From Lomentospora prolificans (Eukaryota > Ascomycota > Sordariomycetes > Microascales > Microascaceae): a stretch of 64,000 bases of DNA. Position numbers and translations under genes: made by a program. Below, in pieces: positions 49,754-57,772 of this stretch; the first letter of the stretch is position 1, and each line of letters opens with the position of its first letter. The stretch spans positions 992,001 through 1,056,000 of the forward strand of contig JARFXM010000005.1 in the NCBI GenBank assembly GCA_029532625.1, read 5' to 3'. The notes beneath the pieces were generated by a model. That model made no database searches and had not been told where the DNA came from. It saw only the letters and a program-made list of their open reading frames with translations.

Positions 49754-50293
49754 TCAAAACTTGTCCTCTAGACCCGAAATAACATCCACTTTTTGCTTGC
49801 TAGGACTCGCCTCATCAAAATCATATCCAACCCACTCCCTCACCAGCCTTCTCGCAACTTCCAACCCCACGACTCTCTCCCCCAAGCACAGCACCTGCGC
49901 ATTATTGCTCAGCACCGCCCTCTCCACCGAGAAGCTATCGTGGGCAGTGACGGCGCGGACGCCCCTGACCTTGTTGGCTGCGATAGCGACGCCTAGCCCC
50001 GTGCCGCAGACGAGGACGGCGCGGTCGACGGTGCCGTTGGCGACCAGCTTGGCCGCCGCAGCTGCGGCGAAGGGGTAGGGGGTTTTATCGTCGCGGACGT
50101 GAGTGCCTACGTCTTGGACGGAGGAGACGCGGGGGTCGGATTGGAGGTCGGCTTTTATGGCGTCTTTGTAGGATATGCCTGCGTCCTGGTGTGAAGGGGA
50201 GAGAGAGTTAGTACGTTGGTTGGAGTCTGAGGAGGGGAGAGAAGAGACACGCACGTCGCAGCCTACAGCAATCCTCCATTGACGCGGTTTCAT
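49754..50293 (-). CDS. rpiB: RpiB-type sugar-phosphate isomerase
   Basis: Aldose-ketose isomerase of the RpiB/LacAB family, here probably tetrulose-4-phosphate to erythrose-4-phosphate rather than ribose-5-phosphate. Exon 1 50293-50255 (13 codons) and exon 2 50185-49754 (69-nt intron) give 156 aa, the normal family length. Visible landmarks: RIAVGCD joined by the splice to DAGISYKDAI, the catalytic-Cys loop VLVCGTGLGVAIAANKVRGV, and AHDSFSVERAVLSNNAQVLCLG with the catalytic His. In Escherichia coli RpiB the first loop is GCDHVG; here the His is Asp (GCDDAG). Fungi normally use the unrelated RpiA for ribose-5-phosphate, which argues for a specialised job. The ATG at 50293 was preferred to an in-frame one at 50422. 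Divergent from the DAK-type kinase. Confidence 0.92.
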   Translation of the reverse strand: MKPRQWRIAVGCDVRVSSLPSSDSNQRTNSLSPSHQDAGISYKDAIKADLQSDPRVSSVQDVGTHVRDDKTPYPFAAAAAAKLVANGTVDRAVLVCGTGLGVAIAANKVRGVRAVTAHDSFSVERAVLSNNAQVLCLGERVVGLEVARRLVREWVGYDFDEASPSKQKVDVISGLEDKF

Positions 50294-50870
50294 TGTAGGT
50301 TGTGGAATGTGTAAGAATGGTGTTTGGTTTTGAGGGAGAGGGAAACTTTGGTTTTCTGATCTGGTGTAAGTGACGAGAGTATCGAAGGCGATGGGGGACG
50401 TAACTACGATACCACTTCCCAAACTACGACATGTATCTTTTATCTCGTCTGAGATTCGTCATATAGATACTACACTATCCACCCTAGCAAAGTCCATACC
50501 ATCGAGGATTAACAGTAGTGAAAGGTACCCTAGGAATCGGAATCGGGCCGGGGGCTCTCCGAGGTTCGGGTCGGCGACACCAGATTGTATTTTCAAGCTA
50601 GTGTCGCGCAGGGACATGCGCACGATAGCTCCAATATCTCACTAGAATTTGAAATATGGAACTATCCAGGAATAGTAGGCGAGTAGTGAACGTCATCATC
50701 CGGGATGATTAGGCATTGTATAGAGATTAATATCCGCGTCTAATCCATGCCTTTGTACAGGGTTCCTTTGCCAGGCTATCAAGACTTACACGCTGCTTCC
50801 CTCACAAGCCACCCACTTAGATGGAAATAATCCGTTACTCCTATTCTACATTGCCAAGCAAATACCCATT
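50294..50870. promoter_or_regulatory. Divergent promoter of RpiB-like and DAK-like genes
   Basis: A 577-bp interval between head-to-head starts, implying joint control of isomerase and kinase. It contains a near-match to the cluster motif at 50561-50574. Confidence 0.6.
50561..50574. promoter_or_regulatory. GAGGTTCGGGTCGG, variant of cluster motif
   Basis: Seven of eight bases match CGGTTCGG, followed by a further TCGG. It lies about 270 bp upstream of the RpiB-like start and 300 bp upstream of the kinase start. Confidence 0.4.
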
Positions 50871-52655
50871 ATGTCGACACGCCACCTTTTCAATTCTTCA
50901 GATGGCCTCATCGTCAAGTCCCTCCGCGGCCTCGTGGCATACAACACCTCCCTGAACCTGGACGAGACCAACAGAGTCGTCTTCAACACAGTCCATGACA
51001 CATCCCACGTCAGTCTAATCAGTGGTGGTGGTTCCGGCCACGAACCCGCCTGGTCCGGCTATGTGGGGAGCAATATGCTTGCCGCCTCCGTGTCCGGCGA
51101 CATCTTTGCCAGTCCGCGGACGAAGCAGGTACTTTCTGCTATACAGAGGGTGCCGTCAGAAAAAGGCGTCATTATCGTCGTGGGCAACTATACGGGCGAT
51201 TGCCTACATTTTGGCCTCGCTAGGGAAAAGGCGGCTGCCAATGGCACGAAATGCCGCCTGATAATATGTGGTGACGACGTCTCGGTTGGTAACGAGAGTG
51301 GAGGTGTCGTCGGCCGTAGGGGACTAGCGGGCCAGATTGGCGTGTTGAAGGTGATGGGTGGCGCTGCCGGAGCCGGCGGATCTCTCGACGAAGTGTACGA
51401 TTTGGGCATGGCGCTCTCAAAGCAGACGGTATCGATAGCTGCTACTCTGGACCACTGCCATGTCCCTGGGCGGCAGGGTGAACATGCAAGAGTTTCTCCT
51501 GATGGCCTAGAGATTGGCACGGGGCCCCATAACGAACCAGGTTATAAGAAGCTTGATGTGATGCCATCTCCTGAGGAGGTCATCCGCCAGCTACTGCGAT
51601 ATTGCCTTGACGAAAGTGACACAGCTCGGGGTTACGTTCATTTTGAACCTGGAGACGAGACTTTACTCCTTATTAGTAACTTTGGAGGGATGTCGTATCT
51701 GGAGATGGGCGCGTTGGTTGATGAGGTTCTCGGCCAGCTTGAGAATGACTACGAGATGGTGCCCTCTAGGGTTTATTCCGGTCCTATCGAGACCTCTCTC
51801 AATGCACCAGCCTTTTCCATATCTCTGATCAACATTACTGCGGCAGCAAAAAGTTGCACTTACACCGTCCAGCAAATAAAGGCGTTTGTGGACGTTAAGA
51901 CGGATACCCACTGGGAGTCCATGGCAGGCCACCAAAAGCATAGCAAACCCAAACCCCGAAACCAGCAGTTGGTCAAGTCGAAGGAAGAGAAGACAGCAAA
52001 AATGCCAACTCCCCTCGACAGCTTCACGATTGACGCGAACCTCTTGGAAAGTATGTTACGGAGTGCCTGTATTGCTGTGATTTCAGCCGAGCCAGACTTG
52101 ACCAGATGGGATACGCTCATGGGAGACGGGGACTGCGGGGAAACAGTCAAGACAGGGGCTATCTTTCTACTCAAAGCGCTGGACAATGGACTCGCCTCAT
52201 CCGGATCTATAAGTCGGGTCTTGGACACGATCGAAGACCTGGTCGAGAGCCAAATGGGGGGAACTCTCGGCGGAATCTTAGGTATTCTCTTTGTCTCTCT
52301 CCGGACAGCAATGACGAGCAATATCGACAACGCGAAGGCCCCGGGGTCACTATCTCTGCTTTGGGGCACCGCCCTCTCAGCCGCTCTAGAGAATCTTGGG
52401 CGGTATACCCCAGCCAAGGTCGGGGACCGTACAGTGATGGATACGTTGATCCCCTTTGCCAAGGTTCTACGCGGCGGGGATTTTGACGCTGCGGTAGAGG
52501 CGGCTATACGTGGTGCTGAGGCAACGAAAAAGATGACACCAAGACTGGGACGGGCAACGTATGTTGGAGGTTTGAGCAACGGCACGGAACTCCCGCCAGA
52601 TCCGGGTGCGTGGGCGGCCATGGAGGCTATCAACGGATTGAAGAATGGCATGTAA
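50871..52655 (+). CDS. DAK-type ketose kinase (dihydroxyacetone/erythrulose kinase)
   Basis: ATP-dependent kinase of short ketoses. Single exon, 594 aa. The N-terminal DhaK domain has SLISGGGSGHEPAWSGYVG, NYTGDCLHFGLAREKA (Asp near 110, the general base) and DHCHVPGR. The substrate-binding His that forms a hemiaminal with the ketose is His220 in TGPHNEPG. The C-terminal DhaL domain starts near 380 with MGDGDCGETVKTGA (Mg-ATP Asp residues) and later AMEAINGLKNG. All catalytic residues are intact. Fungal DAKs usually phosphorylate dihydroxyacetone; Yarrowia Eyk1, which phosphorylates L-erythrulose, belongs to this superfamily. Pairing with RpiB-like and TIM-like genes suggests tetrulose as substrate, but dihydroxyacetone remains possible. 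Head-to-head with rpiB. Confidence 0.94.
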   Translation: MSTRHLFNSSDGLIVKSLRGLVAYNTSLNLDETNRVVFNTVHDTSHVSLISGGGSGHEPAWSGYVGSNMLAASVSGDIFASPRTKQVLSAIQRVPSEKGVIIVVGNYTGDCLHFGLAREKAAANGTKCRLIICGDDVSVGNESGGVVGRRGLAGQIGVLKVMGGAAGAGGSLDEVYDLGMALSKQTVSIAATLDHCHVPGRQGEHARVSPDGLEIGTGPHNEPGYKKLDVMPSPEEVIRQLLRYCLDESDTARGYVHFEPGDETLLLISNFGGMSYLEMGALVDEVLGQLENDYEMVPSRVYSGPIETSLNAPAFSISLINITAAAKSCTYTVQQIKAFVDVKTDTHWESMAGHQKHSKPKPRNQQLVKSKEEKTAKMPTPLDSFTIDANLLESMLRSACIAVISAEPDLTRWDTLMGDGDCGETVKTGAIFLLKALDNGLASSGSISRVLDTIEDLVESQMGGTLGGILGILFVSLRTAMTSNIDNAKAPGSLSLLWGTALSAALENLGRYTPAKVGDRTVMDTLIPFAKVLRGGDFDAAVEAAIRGAEATKKMTPRLGRATYVGGLSNGTELPPDPGAWAAMEAINGLKNGM

Positions 52656-52915
52656 TCGTAAGTAGGCATACAGAAGTTGGACTACATCACTTTGAGTTAC
52701 TGCAATTGGATTTCTTTCATCTCTTCACTCAAGTATATATCCGAGCAAGTCTCGCGAGCCTCAGGCACCTCATGTCAAGACGTATCAGTCGAGAGGATAT
52801 CTACGGTGTATTCTTCATACGTCGCCTTCAGGCAGGGACCACAGAGAAAACTACCATAAGAAGCATTTTAGAATCGTGACATGCAGTATGTATTCATCTT
52901 ATCTTATGCTTGAAC

Positions 52916-53791
52916 CTACGACACCGGCGTCTTTCCGGCACTTCCCAGCCACTTCATGTAGTTCTCAACAGCTTCCTGCATCGCATCCGTGGCCTTCTCA
53001 ATAATGCTCGTCAAAGGCTTCCCCTGCATCTCCTTCTGCACCCTCAAGTAGTGGTTGTTCATACCCTTGTTGATATTAACTTTGGTCACTCCCGCCTCAA
53101 TACACCTCCTAAAAATCTCCTCATCAAACGGATCAGCCCCATGCAAGACAAGATGCACCCGATCCCCCACCGCATCCCGAATCGACTCCAATCTGTCATA
53201 CTCGAGCCGGATTCCCCTCGGCCCATACTCACCATGTACGTTCCCAAACGCCGGCGCCAAAAGCTCAATCCCCACGTCCACGAACTCCAGTGCCTCCTCC
53301 GGCGTCGTCAACACGCCCTCCAGGTCCGCCGTCTCCGCCACACCGTCCTCTCCGCCCTCGATCCTCCCAGGCTCCGCCTCGGTGGCGATACCTCTTGCGT
53401 GGCAGTACTCGGTCAGCTCGCGCGTGAGGGCCAGGCTCTCGTCGCGCTCGTAGTGGCTCATGTCGCACATGATGCTGTCAAAGCCGTCCTCGATGTCGGC
53501 CGCGCGCCTCACCAGCTCGGGCGTCTGGCAGTGGTCCAGGTGCAGGGACACGGGCACCTTGGCGTTGCGGCAGGCGTCTGCGGCGGCGCGGATCAGCGTG
53601 GCTCCCGCGTACTCCATCGCCCAAGGGAAGAACAGCACCATGGCGGGCGACTGCTGGGCTTCGGCGGCGCGGATGGTGGCGAGGACGCCTTCGAGATTGT
53701 AGGCGCAGAGGGCGGGAACGGCGTAGCCTCCGGCGCGGGCGGCGTCGAGGATTTGGATCGTCTTGTTGTTGGAGAGGCTGGGGCGGGCCAT
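52916..53791 (-). CDS. Class II ketose-bisphosphate aldolase (KbaY/GatY-like)
   Basis: Zn-dependent aldolase splitting or joining a ketose phosphate through dihydroxyacetone phosphate. Single exon, 291 aa, the length of GatY/KbaY rather than the longer yeast-type fructose-bisphosphate aldolase. Catalytic Asp86 and Zn ligand His87 lie in LHLDHCQT, Zn ligands His186 in GNVHGEYG and His217 in VLHGADPFD. EAEPGRIEGGEDG is the second-shell acidic loop. The phosphate-binding NINKG lies near residue 240. The bacterial-type length and cluster location suggest a catabolic role on an unusual sugar phosphate. The same aldolase type is the C-terminal module of plant and fungal fusion proteins that also carry an L-threonate-dehydrogenase-like module, which is the gene next door here. 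Divergent from that gene. Confidence 0.93.
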   Translation of the reverse strand: MARPSLSNNKTIQILDAARAGGYAVPALCAYNLEGVLATIRAAEAQQSPAMVLFFPWAMEYAGATLIRAAADACRNAKVPVSLHLDHCQTPELVRRAADIEDGFDSIMCDMSHYERDESLALTRELTEYCHARGIATEAEPGRIEGGEDGVAETADLEGVLTTPEEALEFVDVGIELLAPAFGNVHGEYGPRGIRLEYDRLESIRDAVGDRVHLVLHGADPFDEEIFRRCIEAGVTKVNINKGMNNHYLRVQKEMQGKPLTSIIEKATDAMQEAVENYMKWLGSAGKTPVS

Positions 53792-54245
53792 TTTGGTTCG
53801 AATTCCTCTTCTTTTTCAATTCTTAGGCTTTTTTTTTCTTGCCTTTTTACTGGGCGATTTTCAAGTCATATGTATAGATATATATATATATTCTGGTATC
53901 TTGCGTGTAGAAACGAAGAATAAACGGCTACGTTTAGACAAGCACGGATCTAGCTCCCACGTATGCAAGAGTCTGCCAGAGTCTGCAAGAGCCAGCACCG
54001 GGTTTAGAGTGTCAATTGCCGCTCAGGGTGATTGGCTCGCACCTTGAAATTGTGCAATGCGGACGCAAAAGCGACCCGCGAACAGGGGAGAGCACTCCGT
54101 CGATCCCACATCGCGCATCCCGGACTTGGTGAGGAGTAGATCGCTCGGTGGTTAGAGTTCCCGTTTGGCAGTAACGGTCTCCACTCGTGCTCGCCAACGC
54201 GACGTTAAACCGCTTAGTCGGGGACTTGAATGCAGGTAGCAGGGC

Positions 54246-54253
54246 CGGTTCGG
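54246..54253. promoter_or_regulatory. CGGTTCGG element 1, aldolase/dehydrogenase promoter
   Basis: A perfect copy of the cluster motif, about 410 bp upstream of the dehydrogenase ATG and 455 bp upstream of the aldolase ATG. Confidence 0.55.
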
Positions 54254-54360
54254 AGTAAAATGCCTCAGGAAAAGGCGACAGACTCTAAGCGACTAGCGCA
54301 TGGAGACGAGAATCTGCCCAAGTACCTCGGGGCGCTTAACATTGCCCGATACGATCGGCT

Positions 54361-54372
54361 CGGTTCGGTCGG
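54361..54372. promoter_or_regulatory. CGGTTCGGTCGG element 2, aldolase/dehydrogenase promoter
   Basis: A perfect CGGTTCGG extended by a third CGG triplet, 108 bp from element 1 and about 280 bp upstream of the dehydrogenase start. Confidence 0.55.
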
Positions 54373-54387
54373 CGAAACGGCGCGCTG

Positions 54388-54398
54388 TTAGGGTTAGG
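54388..54398. repeat. Telomere-like TTAGGGTTAGG
   Basis: Eleven bases matching two telomere units, 15 bp to the right of CGGTTCGGTCGG. This is the second such motif in the cluster (the other is at 42041). Confidence 0.55.
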
Positions 54399-54654
54399 AG
54401 TCGCGACAGGGCAATATCAATTGATGTCGCTGGCCGGGATTCGCGAACTCTCCTCCACCGGTATCCGGACGGCGAATTTCGGCCTGTCGAGGTTCGATAG
54501 TACTATGTGGCGGAGACGACCCGAGGTTCGCGGGTTTGTTCGTAGAGTTTATACACCCATGTATTCGTATAGATGCGAATCGTGACAGTATCGACCATCC
54601 TCTAGATATCTTTCACTCCAGTACAATTATTGTTGATCATACATGCACGCAAAA

Positions 54655-55983
54655 ATGCCCGATTCCAAACCGCCTGTCGCCTTTATCGGCCTCGGAGCCA
54701 TGGGTTTCGGCATGGCCACGCAGCTCGTCAAGCAAGGCTACCAAGTCACCGGCTCCGACGTATGGCCTCCGACTCTGAAGCGATTCAAGGAGGCTGGCGG
54801 CGAGTGCGCCTCGAGTCCTGCCGAGGCTGCCAGGGGCAAAAGCTATTGTGTATGCATGGTTGCTACCGCCCAGCAGACCCAAGAAGCCCTCCTCGACGGA
54901 CCGGACCCGGCCATCCCCGCTCTGGAGAAAGGCGCCGTAGTTCTACTCTGCTCCACAGTCCCTTGCGGTTACGTCCAAGATCTGGAGAAGCAGCTCACTG
55001 ACAGGGGCCGTTCCGATATCCTGCTGGTCGACTGCCCTGTATCCGGCGGAGCCCTGCGCGCCGCCAACGGTACGCTCTCCATTATGGCTGGAGCAACCGA
55101 TCCGGAAGCTATCACCAAAGGCAAAGATCTCCTCCGGGCCATGTCCGACCCTGAAAAGCTTTACATTGTGGAAGGAGGCATCGGTGCTGGTAGTAACATG
55201 AAGATGTGCCACCAGGTCCTCGCCAGCGTTCAGATTCTCGCCGCGAGCGAAATCATGGGTTTCGCAGCCCACCTTGGCCTAGACCTACCTTCTACGGGGA
55301 AAGCACTCGTGGAGTCGGATGGCTGGAGCTGGATGTTGGAGAACAGACTGCCCAGGATTTTACACCCAGAGTTCCAGCCTCTCCTCAGCGCCGTCACCAT
55401 TATCCTCAAGGACACCATGATTATCACCTCGGAGGCCCGGCGCTACGGATTCCCCACCCCGATGGTGAGCACTGCCGAGCAGGCATACTTTGTAGGTCTC
55501 GGTCGAGGGTTCGGCGCGGATGATGATGCCAGTTTAATCCGGATATACACCGAGGGAAGAGGAAAAGTCGGCCCCGTGGCGGGACAGGCAGAGTCGGACG
55601 AGAAGAAACTAAAGCTCGTCACCAGTCTCCTCAAGGGAATCCACCTCTGCGCCGCCTCCGAGTGCCTCGCTTTCGCGCACAGGGTCGGCCTAGACTTGGA
55701 CCAAACGTTGGAGCTCTGCGTCAACGCCGCCGGCGGAAGCGCCATGCTGGGGAAGTTCGGACCGGATCTGGTCAACATCCTGCGTGGCAACCGGCCTTCC
55801 GTCTTGGGACTCGTTGATCTCGCGCAAGAGGTCCGCGAGGCGGTGGATGAGGCACATAGGTTGAAGGTCCCCTTATTCCTCGGTAACCAGGCGCTGAGCA
55901 TCATGAGATTGGCTTTGCAGCATAAGCCGAAGGAGCTTCCGGATATGCCGCAGGCTATGGCGGTCAAGGTCTGGGCCGCTTAA
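54655..55983 (+). CDS. L-threonate-dehydrogenase-like beta-hydroxyacid dehydrogenase
   Basis: NAD(P)-dependent oxidation of a beta-hydroxyacid (3-hydroxyisobutyrate/tartronate-semialdehyde/L-threonate dehydrogenase family). Single exon, 442 aa from the ATG at 54655 (AAAA in front); another in-frame ATG lies at 54643. The Rossmann motif FIGLGAMGFGMA is at about residues 10-21. The substrate loop CPVSGG is at 127-132. The catalytic Lys183 is in GIGAGSNMKMCHQ. Usual members end near residue 300; here a second copy of the all-helical C-terminal domain follows (LVTSLLKGIHLCAASECLAFAHRVGLD, about 320-442). This duplicated layout resembles the dehydrogenase part of the large LtnD-kinase-aldolase fusion proteins of plants and fungi. 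Threonate as substrate is inferred. Confidence 0.9.
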   Translation: MPDSKPPVAFIGLGAMGFGMATQLVKQGYQVTGSDVWPPTLKRFKEAGGECASSPAEAARGKSYCVCMVATAQQTQEALLDGPDPAIPALEKGAVVLLCSTVPCGYVQDLEKQLTDRGRSDILLVDCPVSGGALRAANGTLSIMAGATDPEAITKGKDLLRAMSDPEKLYIVEGGIGAGSNMKMCHQVLASVQILAASEIMGFAAHLGLDLPSTGKALVESDGWSWMLENRLPRILHPEFQPLLSAVTIILKDTMIITSEARRYGFPTPMVSTAEQAYFVGLGRGFGADDDASLIRIYTEGRGKVGPVAGQAESDEKKLKLVTSLLKGIHLCAASECLAFAHRVGLDLDQTLELCVNAAGGSAMLGKFGPDLVNILRGNRPSVLGLVDLAQEVREAVDEAHRLKVPLFLGNQALSIMRLALQHKPKELPDMPQAMAVKVWAA

Positions 55984-56550
55984 GATTGGACAGGATAGGA
56001 TAAGACATGTCAAATGTATATAAATATATATATATATGGAAGGTAGCTCTTTAGTTTAATGAAAAACCGCGTGCTTGGTTGCCTTCTCCAACGCCATCAT
56101 CCACGGATCTCTTGACGATATCTATTCGCGCCATTGTGCTGCAAGTGCCGCACTCCCTTGCCCATAAAGGCCGACTTGACCCATCCCTCGATGCAACATA
56201 TTTCAGCCGGAATCTGGGTTTGGAAAAGTATCTGCAGCTGTGGGGCATTCTTTTTCAGAAGTCCGCGCCGAATTCCGGCTCGCCAGGTCTTTCTGCATTC
56301 GCCGAATAAGGGCCGGCGTTCGGGGCGGTTCGGCACCGCGTGGGGCTTCCGAGTCGCTAAAATCTCTCGCGAAAGCGCAACCGCAGTTACATCCAGAGCT
56401 CCTTTCCTGTCTTAACACCGATCACGGCGTTACACCCAGACAGAGTGAAACCGTCGCCAGGTATACTTACCACAGTATAAATCCGTCAATTAATTCCTAT
56501 ATCGCCATCTCCTAACCTCCACGGCGGAAAACCCTGACCACACCCTCGCG
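55984..56550. promoter_or_regulatory. Promoter region of TIM-like gene
   Basis: 567 bp between two plus-strand genes. It holds the dehydrogenase 3' end, a short AT repeat near 56020-56037, and a CGGTTCGG element at 56326-56333. Confidence 0.6.
56326..56333. promoter_or_regulatory. CGGTTCGG element, TIM-like promoter
   Basis: A perfect copy of the cluster motif, about 218 bp upstream of the TIM-like ATG, within a GC-rich stretch that also has CGGCGTTCGGGG just before it. Confidence 0.55.
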
Positions 56551-57324
56551 ATGGCAACTACCCGCCCGTCAACCCGCCGCGTCGTCGGCATGTCCACAAA
56601 AATGTACTTCTCCGCTGCCCGCACAAAAGAGTACACCAGCCAACTCGCGCACCTCCTCTCCACAGCCTCCGCCTCCCTCCTCGACTCCATCGACATCTTC
56701 CTCGTCCCAGACCACCTAACCATTCTCCCCGTCATCGACCAGCTCCGAAACACCAAAGTCTGGTGCGGCGCCCAGGACGCCTCCGACCACGACGCCGGCG
56801 CATTCACCGGCGAAGTATCCCCCGCCGTCCTCGCCGAACTGGGCTGCCGCCTCGTCGAAGTCGGCCACGCCGAGCGGCGCCGGCTCTTTGGCGAGACGGA
56901 TGAGAGCACGGCCAGGAAGGCTGCCGCAGCGGCGAGAAACGGCATGGTGCCTCTTGTGTGTATTGGGGAGAAGACGAGGGGTGATACGTGGGACTTGGCG
57001 GTGAACGAGTGTCGTGGTCAGGTGGAGTCAGTTTTGGCCGGTGTGCCTGACGAGGCGGAGGTGTTGTTGGCGTATGAGCCGGTTTGGGCGATTGGAGCGA
57101 CACAGCCGGCGGATGTCGATTATGTTGTCAGCGTTACGTCGGCGATACGACGGTTGGAATGTGTCCAACGGAGGTCTGGGATTACGAGGATCATTTACGG
57201 GGGGAGTGCTGGGCCGGGACTATTCGCCCAGCTCAAGGATGGGGTTGATGGGTTGTTCTTGGGGAGGTTTGGTCATGATCCCGCGCAGTTTTACAAGACC
57301 ATCCAAGAGGTGGCAACGGCATAG
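56551..57324 (+). CDS. Triosephosphate-isomerase-like isomerase (tetrulose-phosphate type?)
   Basis: TIM-barrel ketose-phosphate isomerase. Single exon, 257 aa. The catalytic triad is present: Lys17 in VVGMSTKMYF, His106 in EVGHAERRRLFGE, Glu176 in LAYEPVWAIG; the phosphate loop is IIYGGSAGPG. The normally invariant first loop GNWKMN is changed to MSTKMY, so the Asn that contacts substrate in housekeeping triosephosphate isomerase is replaced by Ser. Changes in this loop are what I recall for EryH/LerI and Yarrowia Eyi-type enzymes that convert L-erythrulose-1-phosphate to D-erythrulose-4-phosphate. Absence of introns and codon choice (C/G-ending in the first half, plainer later) also set it apart from a typical fungal TPI gene. 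A specialised paralogue is likely. Confidence 0.9.
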   Translation: MATTRPSTRRVVGMSTKMYFSAARTKEYTSQLAHLLSTASASLLDSIDIFLVPDHLTILPVIDQLRNTKVWCGAQDASDHDAGAFTGEVSPAVLAELGCRLVEVGHAERRRLFGETDESTARKAAAAARNGMVPLVCIGEKTRGDTWDLAVNECRGQVESVLAGVPDEAEVLLAYEPVWAIGATQPADVDYVVSVTSAIRRLECVQRRSGITRIIYGGSAGPGLFAQLKDGVDGLFLGRFGHDPAQFYKTIQEVATA

Positions 57325-57772
57325 AGCTTTACTCAGTTGTTGCTTCCATCACTTACAGTTTTCGTAAGAGTCGGAATGTGTCCCGAGGTGAAGGCAGACC
57401 TTGATGCATGAATCTGCCTCGGACAGAAGTTGGGGCTGCTCCTCGGTTGGTATGGGCGATTCTTGGGTATGATGCGAAATAATAACCAAACTTTCATTGA
57501 CTTGGGTCTATAATTCAGGTTATTCAAGCTTCAAGCTTGGCTCTCTCAGCGAATGACTGAATTACCCTTACTAAAGAGCGTGAAGAATCTAGTAATCTGC
57601 ACAAAAGGCGGTAAAGAGTGATGAACACGGACTCGGAGTCCGGGATATGCTCGCATCTAAGAAGAACTAATACATCAAACGCCATATAGGCTTCAATCTC
57701 CATTCGTTACTTTCGTCCCGCATCCTCTATAAGTCGCTCTCATAATTCATACACGCCGTTGATACTCTCCTC
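57325..57772. other. Convergent intergenic region
   Basis: 448 bp between the stop codons of the TIM-like gene (plus) and the PhyH-type gene (minus). Nothing else seen. Confidence 0.6.

Larger units (their letters stand above)
53792..54654. promoter_or_regulatory. Divergent promoter of aldolase and dehydrogenase genes
   Basis: An 863-bp interval between head-to-head starts. It contains two perfect CGGTTCGG elements and a telomere-like repeat, listed separately. Confidence 0.6.

Noticed and set aside
50294..50422. N-terminal extension of the RpiB-like protein from the ATG at 50422
   Set aside because: The extra 43 residues are unlike the family; the ATG at 50293 gives the standard start just before the first beta strand.
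54143..54177. tRNA-like D-arm (GCTCGGTGGTTAGAGT) and 5-bp anticodon-like stem
   Set aside because: The loop lacks U33, spacing between arms is off by one, and no T-arm with GGTTCRA follows; at best a degenerate remnant.
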